From an uncultured Oscillospiraceae bacterium (lineage in GTDB: Bacteria; Bacillota; Clostridia; Oscillospirales; Ruminococcaceae): a stretch of DNA of 52,388 bases. Under the pieces are notes generated by a model. That model was not told where the DNA came from. It saw only the letters and a program-made list of their open reading frames with translations, and did no database searches. The position numbers and the translations under genes are program-made. The stretch's first letter is position 1. Every line of letters begins with the position of its first letter. Shown one piece after another: positions 8,204 through 17,782 of the stretch. The stretch is taken from the NCBI GenBank assembly GCA_934463345.1, contig CAKSJL010000002.1:1-52388 (forward strand), given 5' to 3'.

Positions 8204-9211
8204 TTACTGATCCTCCCTGTCGTTGTATGAGCCTTCGTTATCCATTTCGTCAAGGAGATCCTTAAGCCCTTTCTTTTTAGGCGCACTTGCCGTAAGCTGT
8301 ACGAAAACCTCTTCGAGGCTTGGTCTTTCGCTTGAAACCTCTGAAACTGAAAAACCATTTTTTACAAGATCAGCTACAATGATCTTTTTAAGGTCGTCGC
8401 TGTCGGCGTTTATTTTATATGTATTGACTCCCGGACCTTCAGGAATAATTTCAGAAATGCCTGTAATTCCAGCTGCGGCAGTGATGCAGGAACTTATCTT
8501 GTCTCTGTCACCCTCGGCAGTGATGCTGATAACGAGTGATGTGCCCATGCTTTCCTCAAGATGCTTTATGCTGTCCATAGCACGGATCTCGCCATGGCTT
8601 ATAATTACAACTCTTTCGCAGACTGCCTGAATTTCCTGGAGAATATGAGAGCTTAATATAATAGTATGGTGTTTTTTCAGTGAGAGAATGAGGTTTCTAA
8701 CTTCAACAACCTGACTTGGGTCAAGTCCAACGGTCGGTTCATCAAGAACGAGGTATTCAGGATTTCCCAGAAGAGCCTGTGCAAAACCGACACGCTGTTT
8801 GTAGCCCTTTGAAAGGTTTCGGATAAGACGGTTTTCCATATCCTTGATTTTGAGCTTTTCCATTGCGTCCTCAACCTGCTCTTTTTTTTCTGAGCCTTTA
8901 AGACCCTTGATCCCAGCGGCAAATTTCAGATACTCCTTGACTTTCATGTCAGGGTAAACAGGCGGTATTTCAGGAAGATAACCGATTTTTCTTTTTGCTG
9001 CCGACGGATTCTCGGAAATATCTATGCCGCCTATCAGCACCTTTCCGCTGCTTGACGGCAGATAACCCGTTATTATGTTCATCGTTGTGGATTTTCCCGC
9101 ACCGTTCGGGCCGAGAAATCCCAGAATTTCATGGTCTTTTACAGTGAAGCTGATATTCTTTACTGCTGCGTTATGACCATAAAATTTTGTAAGATTTTTG
9201 ATTTCGATCAT
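8204..9211 (-). CDS. ABC transporter ATP-binding protein, GldA-like
   Basis: 335 residues; ATG at 9209-9211, GGAGG seven bases upstream. Walker A GPNGAGKST (about 35-43), signature LSKGYKQRVG (about 134-143), Walker B YLVLDEPTVGLD (about 157-168) and the switch His in ILSSHILQE are all present. The C-terminal extension (about 220-335) ends in a charged tail. It powers the ABC-2 exporter encoded just downstream. First gene of the minus-strand operon. No clear promoter was found: TATTAT/TATAGT-like -10 boxes exist near 9230-9240 but no matching -35 box. Confidence 0.9.
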   Translation of the reverse strand: MIEIKNLTKFYGHNAAVKNISFTVKDHEILGFLGPNGAGKSTTMNIITGYLPSSSGKVLIGGIDISENPSAAKRKIGYLPEIPPVYPDMKVKEYLKFAAGIKGLKGSEKKEQVEDAMEKLKIKDMENRLIRNLSKGYKQRVGFAQALLGNPEYLVLDEPTVGLDPSQVVEVRNLILSLKKHHTIILSSHILQEIQAVCERVVIISHGEIRAMDSIKHLEESMGTSLVISITAEGDRDKISSCITAAAGITGISEIIPEGPGVNTYKINADSDDLKKIIVADLVKNGFSVSEVSSERPSLEEVFVQLTASAPKKKGLKDLLDEMDNEGSYNDREDQ

Positions 9212-9624
9212 ATTTAAACCTCCATGGGCTGTACTATAATAATGTATATACAGCAGCCGCTTTTACGGCATGCGGCATGCCGGTATTTTTAATAACACCA
9301 TGCTCCGTTTCGGTATGCACAGTTACACACTTTATATTATCGCAAAAAAAGACTACAGAAAAATTAATAAAAGATTACAATTTGCTTAAAACATGTGCAA
9401 TTTGTACTACTCAGACAAATTCCCGGACAAACAACTATAAATTTTACCGTCTTATTGTGAAAGAAGCGTGTGAATTCACTGTAAATAAGGTGCAAATTTA
9501 AATAAATTCCTAATAGTTCACAGGATTTTCAAAAAACAATGGGCAATGTGTACAAATAAAATGTTAACAAGTTGTGCAGGCATACAAAATGAAGATTTCA
9601 GTGTTCGATTTTTTGTGTAAACTG
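9212..9624. other. AT-rich intergenic region between divergent transcription units
   Basis: About 400 bases with no convincing gene. A small perfect hairpin, GGCATG-CGG-CATGCC (9267-9281), followed by T's, lies near the left side; it may be a relic terminator or a protein site. The rest is AT-rich upstream DNA of the GH48 promoter. Confidence 0.5.
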
Positions 9625-9653
9625 TTGACATCAGAAAAACATTGATTTATAAT
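9625..9653 (+). promoter_or_regulatory. sigma-A promoter of the GH48 gene
   Basis: TTGACA (9625-9630), 17-base spacer, TATAAT (9648-9653): both boxes perfect. It predicts a 5' leader of about 100 bases before the ATG at 9762. Confidence 0.85.
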
Positions 9654-9761
9654 AACATTATGAAGTTTGTGGGCATACTGTGAAAACAGCAGCGGATTGC
9701 TGATTTTTCGTGCCCAATGTTGTTATTTTCAAATTTAATTCACGAGAGGGGAAAGGTTACG

Positions 9762-12524
9762 ATGATACTTAAGAAACAAAAGGCAGTTATCGCAGCTCTT
9801 CTTTCAGCAGCTCTTACAGCAGCTGCAATAGTTCCTGCTACAGTTTCAGCTGCAGGCACAAGAACAAAGGAAGAAAAGTACGGTGACGATTCTTATGCAA
9901 AAAGATTCCTGTCACTTTATGATGACGTTATCACAAACGGCGGAGAAAACGGATACCTGAGTAAAAAAAATGTTGCTTCAGGCGGTTTTGGTGTTCCATA
10001 TCACGCTGTTGAAGAGCTTATCGTTGAAGCTCCTGACTACGGTCATGAAACAACATCAGAAGCTATGTCATACATTGTATGGATGGCAGCTATGAGAGAC
10101 AATATCTCACAGAGTGGCTCAGTTACAAACCCAGACGGAACAACTACATCAGTTGATTCTACAAAGGATCTGGCTAAAGCTTGGAAAACGATGGAAATAA
10201 TGATTCCTACTGTTCAGACAGGCTTCATGGGCAAGGATGAACTGAGCGCTACATATTCACCTGAATGGGAAGAACCTGAAATGTACCAGAACGATGGCGT
10301 TGCTATGGTTATGGGCAACAACGGTAAGAACCCGATTCACAAGTATTTCAAGTCAGCTTACGGCGGAGATTCAGGTCTTTACCTGATGCACTGGCTCGCT
10401 GACGTTGATGACTGGTATGGCTATGGCGGCGGCAATGGCAAGTTCACATTCATCAACACATTCCAGCGTGGTGCACAGGAATCATGCTGGGAAACAGTTC
10501 CACATCCATCAGTAGAAGAAAAGAAGTACGGTAACTCTCAGAAGGGTATCAAGGGTATCTTCAAGTCACCATCTGAAGATGTTCCGGCACAGTGGGCATA
10601 CACAAACGCTCCTGACGCTGAAGACCGTGCAATCCAGGCTGTTTACGCTGCTAACAGATGGGGCGTAGGCGATTCAAGCGTTACAACTCTTGCTGGTAAG
10701 ATGGGTGACCAGCTGAGAAATAACATGTTCGATAAGTATTACAAGAAGATCGGTGCTAACGATCCTTGGAATATGGCTAATGATATGTCTGGCGCTCACT
10801 ACCTTATGTCATGGTATACATCATGGGGCGGCGCTATGGACGGTTCATGGGCATGGCAGATTGGTGCTAGCCACTGTCACGAGTTCTATCAGAACCCACT
10901 CGCAGCATTTGCTCTCCTTCAGGATGACGGTCTGAAGAGTGCTATGAAGGCTACAGACGCTGTTAAGGACTACACAACATCTCTCAAGAGACAGATGGAA
11001 TTCTACCTCTGGCTGCAGTCAGCAGATGGTCCGATCGCCGGTGGTGCTACAAGCTCATGGAACGGCAGATATGAAACACCGAAGTACAATGCTGAGGATA
11101 CAGCTCACTTCAATACTTCAACACCAACAACATTCTACGGCATGGCATATCAGGAACACCCTGTATACCTCGACCCGGGTTCAAACCACTGGATCGGTAA
11201 CCAGGTATGGGCTGTTCAGCGTCTTGCAGAAATGTACTATGTTATTAAGACTGAAGGCGATACAACTGGTATCACAATCGACAGCACAAATGGTGCTATG
11301 ACTCTTGAACAGTCACTCAAGGCTATTCTTGACAGATGGGTTGAATGGTTTATCAACAATGTAAATCTTTACGAAGACGGTACATATGACATTCCTGCAA
11401 CTCTTGACTGGTTTGGTCAGCCTGCTGACTGGACAGGTACATATGATCCATCAGCTAACGATGGTCTTACATGTACAGTTACAGCAACTGGTTCCTCAGA
11501 CCTCGGTTGTGTATCTTCACTTGCTAATACTCTTATTTACTATGCAAAGGCTGAAGGCGTTGATTACAAGAAGGCTTACAGCGACAGCAATACAGACGTA
11601 GCTTCAAAGGCTCTCTACCTTGCACATACGCTTCTCGACCGTGAATGGGAACTCGGACGTGATGATATCGGTCTCTCAATCACTGAAACAAACGGAAGCA
11701 TGGTAAGACTCTTTGAACAGGAAGTATTTATTCCAAGTTACTATTCAGGAACAATGCCTAACGGCGATCCGCTGGAGAATGGTGCAACATTCCTGAGTTT
11801 CCGTACAAAGTACTATGATAACGAGAAGTTTAAGGAATTCAAGGCTGCATATGATAAGGCAGTTGCAGATGGTACAGACAAGACAGAGGCTATGAAGACT
11901 GTTGAATTGAATTACCACAGATTCTGGCATGCAGGCGATATTCTTCTTGCCCTCGGTACAATGTACGATCTGTATCCAGAGATTGAGCCAGATAAGTACG
12001 ACAATGCTGAAGAAGGCGAACTCGTTGTAACTCCTTCTGAAATTGAAATCAGCGTTGGTGAAACTGAGACAATCGAAGCAACAATCGATGGTACAAAGGC
12101 TGATGTAACTCTTGTATCTGCTGATGATTCAGTTGCTAAGGTTGATGCTGATGGTACTGTAACAGGTGTTGGCGAAGGTTCAACAACAATCACAGTTTCA
12201 ACTCCGGACGGCAAGACAACAACAGTTAAGGTTACTGTTAAGGCTAAATCAACAGATTCTTCAGATTCAAGCGACAATACAGCTGATACATCTGATCTTA
12301 CAAATGCTCACTGGGGCGACGTAAATGTTGATGGTGAAGTAAACGTTGCTGACGTTGTTAAGCTTAACATGTTCCTCCTCAACAGCGAAGTTAATGAGGT
12401 TACAAAGCAGGGCTACATCAACGCTAACTGCGTATTCGACAACTATGTTGACACATCAGACAGTGCTATTATCATGAACTATGCTGCTATGATGATCACA
12501 TACGACAAGCTCGGTCCTCAGTAA
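9762..12524 (+). CDS. GH48 cellobiohydrolase with Ig-like domain and dockerin
   Basis: 920 residues from ATG 9762 (GAAAGG five bases and GAGGGG eleven bases upstream); the frame opens earlier at a TTG without support. A signal peptide covers 1-30 (...ATVSA). The GH48 catalytic domain runs from about 35 to 735: PDYGHETTSEA (about 91-101) holds the proposed catalytic acid Glu100, and WYGYGGGNGKF...FQRGAQESCWETVPHPS is the family signature. GH48 enzymes are processive exocellulases and usually the most abundant cellulosomal subunit. A BIG2-type Ig-like domain (about 757-832) and a Ser/Asp linker lead to a dockerin (about 853-920), with a canonical first calcium loop (GDVNVDGEVNVADVVKL) and an atypical second one (NYVDTSDSAIIMNY). 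Codon choice (AAC, AAG, CTC) differs from neighbours, as in highly expressed genes. Stands alone between promoter and terminator. Confidence 0.95.
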   Translation: MILKKQKAVIAALLSAALTAAAIVPATVSAAGTRTKEEKYGDDSYAKRFLSLYDDVITNGGENGYLSKKNVASGGFGVPYHAVEELIVEAPDYGHETTSEAMSYIVWMAAMRDNISQSGSVTNPDGTTTSVDSTKDLAKAWKTMEIMIPTVQTGFMGKDELSATYSPEWEEPEMYQNDGVAMVMGNNGKNPIHKYFKSAYGGDSGLYLMHWLADVDDWYGYGGGNGKFTFINTFQRGAQESCWETVPHPSVEEKKYGNSQKGIKGIFKSPSEDVPAQWAYTNAPDAEDRAIQAVYAANRWGVGDSSVTTLAGKMGDQLRNNMFDKYYKKIGANDPWNMANDMSGAHYLMSWYTSWGGAMDGSWAWQIGASHCHEFYQNPLAAFALLQDDGLKSAMKATDAVKDYTTSLKRQMEFYLWLQSADGPIAGGATSSWNGRYETPKYNAEDTAHFNTSTPTTFYGMAYQEHPVYLDPGSNHWIGNQVWAVQRLAEMYYVIKTEGDTTGITIDSTNGAMTLEQSLKAILDRWVEWFINNVNLYEDGTYDIPATLDWFGQPADWTGTYDPSANDGLTCTVTATGSSDLGCVSSLANTLIYYAKAEGVDYKKAYSDSNTDVASKALYLAHTLLDREWELGRDDIGLSITETNGSMVRLFEQEVFIPSYYSGTMPNGDPLENGATFLSFRTKYYDNEKFKEFKAAYDKAVADGTDKTEAMKTVELNYHRFWHAGDILLALGTMYDLYPEIEPDKYDNAEEGELVVTPSEIEISVGETETIEATIDGTKADVTLVSADDSVAKVDADGTVTGVGEGSTTITVSTPDGKTTTVKVTVKAKSTDSSDSSDNTADTSDLTNAHWGDVNVDGEVNVADVVKLNMFLLNSEVNEVTKQGYINANCVFDNYVDTSDSAIIMNYAAMMITYDKLGPQ

Positions 12525-12576
12525 TAAAAAAGTCTTTCATTTTAATTCCTTTTTTATAATTCCTATTTATTCCCTT

Positions 12577-12611
12577 AAATCCGGCCTTTTGCGAAAGGTC
12601 GGATTTTTTTG
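12577..12611 (+). terminator. intrinsic terminator of the GH48 gene
   Basis: 13-base stem (12577-12589 with 12594-12606, one G-U pair), loop of four bases and a following T run. Very strong. Confidence 0.9.
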
Positions 12612-12621
12612 CTCTATTTGC

Positions 12622-12650
12622 TTGATTTATTTTAGCTGTAGTGGTATAAT
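12622..12650 (+). promoter_or_regulatory. promoter of the yicC-remA-gmk housekeeping run
   Basis: TTGATT (12622-12627), 17 bases, TATAAT (12645-12650). The start site near 12657 is about 35 bases before the yicC GTG. Confidence 0.75.
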
Positions 12651-12693
12651 AATATAATAGTATATTGTGTACAAATGTATAGGAGGATTCCTT

Positions 12694-13572
12694 GTGATCA
12701 AAAGTATGACTGGCTTCGGCAGGGAACAATGCGTTATAGACCAGTATGATATAATGGTTGAGATAAAATCGGTTAACCACCGCTATTATGAATTTTCCTC
12801 AAGACTGCCAAGACAATATAATTACCTTGATGAAAAACTGAAAAGTCTTGTTAAAGGCAATATATCAAGAGGCAAGGTCGAGGTTAGCGTTACCGTAAAT
12901 AACCTTAACGGAAGGGAAGCTAATATAAAAGCCGACAGGCTTCTTGCTGAAGGTTATATTAATGCTCTTCTTGAAATAAATGCAGATATTGGACTCGATG
13001 ATGATCTTAAGCTTTCAAATTTGCTGAGACTTCCTGATATTTTTAACGTTCAGAGGGAAACGGTTGATGAGGATTATATATGGAGTATTGTTAAGCAGGC
13101 AGCTGAATCTGCTATCGAAAAGTTCGTTGTTATGCGCAGAAATGAAGGCAGGGCAATGAAAGCGGATTTGCTTGAAAAGCTTGGCAATGTCGAGTCTATG
13201 CTGGCAGAGGTTGAAAGACATGCACCCGAAACCGTTGAAAATTACCGTGAAAGACTTTTCCAGAAGCTTCAGGAGGTACTTTCTGAAAGAGAAATCGATG
13301 AGCAGAGAATTTTAATGGAGGCAGCTGTTTTTGCGGAAAAAATTGCTGTTGATGAGGAAACCGTAAGGCTTCACAGTCACATTAAGCAATTTGGCGAGCT
13401 GCTTGATTCAGACGAACCTGTTGGAAGAAAGCTTGATTTTCTTGTTCAGGAAATAAATCGTGAGATTAATACTATCGGTTCAAAGGCTCAAAACCTGGAA
13501 ATAACAAAATGCGTAGTTAATATGAAAGCGGAAGTTGAAAAACTTCGTGAACAGATCCAGAATATTGAATGA
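12694..13572 (+). CDS. yicC: YicC/YloC family endoribonuclease
   Basis: 292 residues from GTG 12694, with AGGAGG seven bases upstream; an earlier in-frame GTG at 12667 overlaps the ribosome binding site and is rejected. The start (M)IKSMTGFGR and the motif [18 protein letters not shown] are diagnostic for the YicC family, as are [22 protein letters not shown] and the C-terminal [13 protein letters not shown]. YicC-like proteins are endoribonucleases linked to small-RNA and mRNA decay. The order yicC-remA-gmk-rpoZ-priA is the same as yloC-ylzA-gmk-yloH-(yloI)-priA of Bacillus subtilis. Confidence 0.93.
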   Translation: MIKSMTGFGREQCVIDQYDIMVEIKSVNHRYYEFSSRLPRQYNYLDEKLKSLVKGNISRGKVEVSVTVNNLNGREANIKADRLLAEGYINALLEINADIGLDDDLKLSNLLRLPDIFNVQRETVDEDYIWSIVKQAAESAIEKFVVMRRNEGRAMKADLLEKLGNVESMLAEVERHAPETVENYRERLFQKLQEVLSEREIDEQRILMEAAVFAEKIAVDEETVRLHSHIKQFGELLDSDEPVGRKLDFLVQEINREINTIGSKAQNLEITKCVVNMKAEVEKLREQIQNIE

Positions 13573-13582
13573 CGGAGGAACT

Positions 13583-13843
13583 ATGCGGCTTATAAATATC
13601 GGATTTGGAAACATGATTTCATCAGCAAAGCTTGTTGCGGTTGTAAGTCCTGAATCAGCACCGATAAAAAGGATCGTTCAGGATGCTCGTGACAGCGGTA
13701 CGCTTATTGATGCTACATACGGAAGAAAAACTCGTGCTGTTATGGTAATGGACAGCGGGCATATTGTTCTTTCGGCTCTTCAGCCGGAAACCTTTGGCTC
13801 AAGAGTGAACAATAATGAGGAGGATGTGACAGAAAATGAGTAA
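13583..13843 (+). CDS. remA: RemA-like DNA-binding regulator (DUF370)
   Basis: 86 residues from ATG 13583, preceded by ACGGAGGA. The protein begins [12 protein letters not shown] and carries the RemA phrases [33 protein letters not shown] and [10 protein letters not shown]. In Bacillus subtilis RemA is a ring-forming DNA-binding activator of biofilm matrix and osmoprotection genes; in non-biofilm clostridia its targets are unknown. The gene overlaps gmk by eight bases, so the two are probably translationally coupled. Confidence 0.93.
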   Translation: MRLINIGFGNMISSAKLVAVVSPESAPIKRIVQDARDSGTLIDATYGRKTRAVMVMDSGHIVLSALQPETFGSRVNNNEEDVTENE

Positions 13844-14441
13844 AGGACTTTTATTTGTTGTTTCTGCACCGTCAGGATGCGGAAAAGGCACTATTCTGGA
13901 AGAAGTACTTAAAGATGACAAATTTTATTTTTCAGTTTCTTCGACTACAAGAGCTCCAAGAATAAATGAAACTGACGGAGTCAACTATAATTTTACAACA
14001 ACTGAGAACTTTGAAAAGATGATCTCAGAAAACGGAATGCTTGAATATACATGTTACTGCGACAATTATTACGGTACTCCGAAGAATATGATTGAAAAAA
14101 AGCGTCTTGAGGGAAAAAATGTAATACTTGAAATTGAGGTTGACGGCGCAATGCAGGTAAGAAAAAACTGTAGTGATGCGATTTTAATATTTGTTATGCC
14201 GCCTTCAATTGCAGAGCTTAAAAGACGCTTGAAAAAAAGAGGAACGGATTCGGATGAAGTGATTGCAAAACGTATTGCAAAGGCAATCGAGGAAATTCCG
14301 TATGCGCATAAATATGACTACGTTATTGTAAATGCAGAGCTTGAAAAGGCTATTGAAGATTTTAAGTCGGTGATTTCAGCGGAGGAACACAAAGCTGAAT
14401 ATGCCGCAGATTTTATAGATGAGGTGCTAAAAAATGCTTAG
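13836..14441 (+). CDS. gmk: guanylate kinase
   Basis: 201 residues. Phosphorylates GMP (and dGMP) to GDP with ATP in the cytoplasm. The P-loop is APSGCGKGT (about 11-19), followed by the GMP-binding region [21 protein letters not shown] and the [13 protein letters not shown] segment; [10 protein letters not shown] is the lid. Length is normal for the family. ATG 13836 lies inside the end of remA, with GAGGAGG upstream. It overlaps rpoZ by eight bases. Confidence 0.96.
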   Translation: MSKGLLFVVSAPSGCGKGTILEEVLKDDKFYFSVSSTTRAPRINETDGVNYNFTTTENFEKMISENGMLEYTCYCDNYYGTPKNMIEKKRLEGKNVILEIEVDGAMQVRKNCSDAILIFVMPPSIAELKRRLKKRGTDSDEVIAKRIAKAIEEIPYAHKYDYVIVNAELEKAIEDFKSVISAEEHKAEYAADFIDEVLKNA

Positions 14442-14658
14442 ACCAGCAAGTACACCATTAATTTCAAAATATGTCAGCTATTATTCGCTTGTTATCGGTA
14501 TATCAAAACGTGCAAGAGAAATTGCAGACGAGCTTTGCGCTGAAAACAAGATTCTTGAGGAAAAGCCGGTTAAGACCGCCGTTGAGGAGTTTGCAGCAGG
14601 TAAATTCAAGATTGTTTCATATAATCCGGACGAGAACAGCTCAGCTTCTGCAGAATAA
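14434..14658 (+). CDS. rpoZ: RNA polymerase omega subunit
   Basis: 74 residues. Contains the omega signature: a short N-terminal segment, SYYSLVIGISKRAREIADEL (the conserved YxLVxxxxKRAR core) and KPVKTAVEEFAAGKFKI. It promotes assembly and stability of RNA polymerase. Starts within the last codons of gmk and is followed closely by priA; the gmk-rpoZ-priA order is conserved in Firmicutes, except that coaBC, often found between rpoZ and priA, is absent here. Confidence 0.93.
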   Translation: MLRPASTPLISKYVSYYSLVIGISKRAREIADELCAENKILEEKPVKTAVEEFAAGKFKIVSYNPDENSSASAE

Positions 14659-14681
14659 CACAGATAAGGCGTGGAGGGCTT

Positions 14682-17171
14682 ATGAACAGTGAAAATATAT
14701 GTGCATTTGACCGAAAGCCGGAAAATATTAAGTTGTTGAAGGCTTTGGTTGCGGTTAGCAATTTGTCATTTACCGTCGATAAGCCTTTTTCTTATCTTAT
14801 TCCGCAGACTCTTGTTTCAGCAATATTGCCGGGAACAAGAGTTGTTGTTCCTTTTGGGCGTTCGGACAGAAAAAAAACTGGCATAGTAATTAAAACTGAA
14901 CCGGTTTCTCAGGATGACGGAAAGCTTAAAGCAATTATTTCAGCGCCGGACGGCGAACCGATTCTGAACGCTGAAATGCTTGAACTTGCATCATGGCTCA
15001 AGGAAACGACATTCTGCACATTCTATGACGCTGTTAAGTGCATGGTTCCGTCCGGCATGAATATAAGCGTTACTGAAAAATATTCTCTGACCTCAAAAGA
15101 GCCTGACGAAACTCTTACACAATCACAGCAGGAGGTTTATCGCCGGATTTCGCAGTGCAGAAGCATTTCTGCGGAGATTCAGAGACTAAAAAAGGAAGGC
15201 TTTTCGGCAGATATAGACATACTTTCACTGGGCGGTTTCCTCAAATGTACTGTTAGCAATAAGTATAGCGTGGGCAGCAGCACTATTACTATGATACGCC
15301 TGACTGACAGATATATTTCCGACCCGGATTCATACGCTCTTACGGCAAAGCAGCGGCAGCTTGCGGATATTATATCGCAGAAGGATGCCATATCATTCAA
15401 GGAGGCATGCTACCTTTGCGGAGTCGGCAAGACTGTCGGCCAGAAGCTTATTGAAAAGGGTGCAGCTGAAAAGTATGAGCTTGAAGAATACAGAACTGTA
15501 CACATGGGAAATCCGGGAACTGCATCGCTGGATAATATTGTGTTATCGGAGTGTCAGCAAAGGGTTTATAATGTCATAAGCAAACAGCTGGACAGCGGAA
15601 AACCGGAATGCTTCCTGCTTCATGGCGTTACCGGAAGCGGCAAGACCTCAGTCTTTAAAAAGCTTATTGAGCATTGTACAGTTTCCGGCAGACAGGCTTT
15701 GCTTATGATACCGGAAATTTCACTTACTCCGCAGATGGTAAAACAGTTTCAGGAGCTTTTCGGAGAAGAGGTTGCTGTTATTCACAGTGGCCTTTCACAG
15801 GGGCAGAGAACGGATGAATACAAACGCATAAAGCGTGGACTTGCAAGAATAGCTATCGGTACAAGAAGCGCTGTATTTGCACCGTTTGAAAATATAGGTC
15901 TTATAATTGTTGACGAAGAGGGGGAGCGTTCCTACAAATCGGACAAGTCTCCGAGGTACAACGCAATTGACGTGGCAAAAAAACGCTGCCGTACCCACAA
16001 TGCAGTGCTGCTTCTTGCGTCTGCAACTCCGTCAATAGAAAGCTATTATTACGCTCAGAGGGGTATATACAAGCTTCTTGAAATGAATGAGCGCTACAGC
16101 GGTTCCCAACTGCCGCAGGTAACGATTGTTGACATGAATACTGAAAGAGAGGAAGGAAATGCCTCAGAATTCAGTAATGTTCTTATAGATGAAATAAATG
16201 AAAATCTGAAAAACGGCGAACAGACTATACTGCTTCTCAACCGCAGGGGATATCATACCATTATAAGCTGCTGTCACTGTCATACGCCGGTATATTGTCC
16301 GAATTGCAGTATACCTATGACGTATCATAAGGTCAACAACACGCTTATGTGTCATTACTGCGGTCATACGCAGCCGCCGGTTGAAGTCTGCCCGCAGTGC
16401 GGAAGTACAAGCCTTAAACAGACGGGTTTTGGAACACAAAAACTTGAGGAACAGCTTGAAAGCCTCTTTCCGGATGCAGAAATATTAAGAATGGACGCTG
16501 ATACCACTATGTCAAGGTATTCCTATGAGAAAAATTTCAGCGATTTCGGAAAAGGAAAGTATAATATAATGGTCGGCACACAGATGATCGGAAAGGGACT
16601 TGATTTTCCGAACGTTACGCTTGTCGGTGTGCTTTCAATAGACAAGGCGCTTTTTTCAGGCGATTTCAGAAGCTATGAAAGAACCTTTTCACTTGTTGCG
16701 CAGGTAGTCGGACGCTGCGGACGTGGCAGCAAAAAGGGAAGAGCCTATCTCCAGACCTTTATGCCGGAGCATTATGTTCTGAATCTTGCCGCACAGCAGG
16801 ATTACAGGAATTTTTATAAGGAGGAGATAGCGGTAAGACGTGCGCTTATATTTCCTCCGGTATGCGATATGTGCATACTGGGCATAAGCTGCGAGGACGA
16901 TCAGAAAGCTGGCGGTGCAGCTGAAAAGCTGCTGGAAATAATAAGAGGACGTGTTCAGTCAGGCGTTGACTTTCCGTTGAGAGTTTTAGGACCTGTCCGC
17001 TGTTCATACGGAAAAATAGGCGGCAAATACCGCTACAGAATTATTCTTAAATGCAAGAATAACATAAAGCTGAGATGTTTTATAAGAGATATACTTTTTG
17101 AAATAAATAAATGCAGCGAATACAGCAAAGTAAATATATATGCCGATATAAACGGAGATATCGGAGTCTGA
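14682..17171 (+). CDS. priA: primosomal protein N' (PriA helicase)
   Basis: 829 residues. PriA restarts stalled replication forks by loading the DnaB-type helicase. The N-terminal 3'-DNA-binding domain starts near 40 (VSNLSFTVDKPFSYLIP); Walker A is GVTGSGKT (about 320). Motif II reads DEEGERSYKSD where most PriA proteins have DEEH. The zinc-binding region CCHCHTPVYCPNCS...MCHYCG...CPQCGS is complete, and VGTQMIGKGLDFPNVTLVGV and VVGRCGRGSKKG are conserved helicase motifs. Start ATG 14682 with GGAGGG upstream. An N-terminal extension of about 20 residues precedes the usual PriA start. Confidence 0.95.
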   Translation: MNSENICAFDRKPENIKLLKALVAVSNLSFTVDKPFSYLIPQTLVSAILPGTRVVVPFGRSDRKKTGIVIKTEPVSQDDGKLKAIISAPDGEPILNAEMLELASWLKETTFCTFYDAVKCMVPSGMNISVTEKYSLTSKEPDETLTQSQQEVYRRISQCRSISAEIQRLKKEGFSADIDILSLGGFLKCTVSNKYSVGSSTITMIRLTDRYISDPDSYALTAKQRQLADIISQKDAISFKEACYLCGVGKTVGQKLIEKGAAEKYELEEYRTVHMGNPGTASLDNIVLSECQQRVYNVISKQLDSGKPECFLLHGVTGSGKTSVFKKLIEHCTVSGRQALLMIPEISLTPQMVKQFQELFGEEVAVIHSGLSQGQRTDEYKRIKRGLARIAIGTRSAVFAPFENIGLIIVDEEGERSYKSDKSPRYNAIDVAKKRCRTHNAVLLLASATPSIESYYYAQRGIYKLLEMNERYSGSQLPQVTIVDMNTEREEGNASEFSNVLIDEINENLKNGEQTILLLNRRGYHTIISCCHCHTPVYCPNCSIPMTYHKVNNTLMCHYCGHTQPPVEVCPQCGSTSLKQTGFGTQKLEEQLESLFPDAEILRMDADTTMSRYSYEKNFSDFGKGKYNIMVGTQMIGKGLDFPNVTLVGVLSIDKALFSGDFRSYERTFSLVAQVVGRCGRGSKKGRAYLQTFMPEHYVLNLAAQQDYRNFYKEEIAVRRALIFPPVCDMCILGISCEDDQKAGGAAEKLLEIIRGRVQSGVDFPLRVLGPVRCSYGKIGGKYRYRIILKCKNNIKLRCFIRDILFEINKCSEYSKVNIYADINGDIGV

Positions 17172-17185
17172 TTTTGGAGGAAATT

Positions 17186-17647
17186 ATGGCACTTAGAAAG
17201 ATTGTTACAAAGGAAGATCCTGTTTTAAGAAAGGTGTGCAAGCCAGTTGAAAAGTTTGATGAGAAGCTTGCCTCACTTCTTGACGATATGGCAGAAACGC
17301 TTGCAAAGGCACAGGGCGTAGGTCTTGCCGCACCACAGGTCGGATTTTTAAAAAGACTCTTTATAATGGATCTGGGTGAGGGTATTATTGAGTGCATCAA
17401 TCCTCAGATTGTAAAGGAAAGCGGAAAACAGAAGGTAATGGAGGGCTGTCTTTCGTGTCCTGACCAGTGGGGATACGTTGTTCGTCCGGCAAAGGTCAAG
17501 CTCAAGGCACAGGACAGAAACGGAAAATTTTTTACACTCTCTCTGACAGAGCTTGGAGCACAGTGCGCTTCCCATGAAAACGACCACCTTGACGGACACC
17601 TTTTTATTGACAAGGTAGTTGAGTTTGTAAAGCCGGAGGAGGAATAG
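17186..17647 (+). CDS. def: peptide deformylase
   Basis: 153 residues from ATG 17186, preceded by TTGGAGGAAATT; the frame is open upstream into priA but has no other good start. Removes the formyl group from nascent N-terminal methionine. The three motifs are present: GVGLAAPQVG, EGCLSCP (metal-ligand Cys) and SHENDHLDG (HExDH metal site). It precedes fmt, the enzyme that adds the formyl group, as in most Firmicutes. Confidence 0.95.
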   Translation: MALRKIVTKEDPVLRKVCKPVEKFDEKLASLLDDMAETLAKAQGVGLAAPQVGFLKRLFIMDLGEGIIECINPQIVKESGKQKVMEGCLSCPDQWGYVVRPAKVKLKAQDRNGKFFTLSLTELGAQCASHENDHLDGHLFIDKVVEFVKPEEE

Positions 17648-17708
17648 TCTGAAAAATCATGCTATTCAGATTCGGACAGGCGTTCTGCACATCTCAGAAC
17701 ATTTCGGG

Positions 17709-17740
17709 AATCTCCGTTATGCCGCTTGGGAGATTTTCAT
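17709..17740 (+). terminator. weak hairpin between def and fmt
   Basis: AATCTCC (17709-17715) pairs with GGAGATT (17729-17735) and is followed by TTTC. It could be a leaky terminator or attenuator in the 135-base gap between def and fmt; the T tract is short. Confidence 0.3.
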
Positions 17741-17782
17741 TACTGTTTGTGCTGACACCGCAGCGGCAGAATGGAGATTATT

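Noticed and set aside
8200..8358. In-frame N-terminal extension of the ABC permease
   Set aside because: It overlaps the ATPase gene on the same strand and has no family resemblance; ATG 8197-8199 fits the GldF family start.
9267..9281. GGCATG-CGG-CATGCC hairpin
   Set aside because: Too short to call a terminator, with no gene ending before it on either strand.
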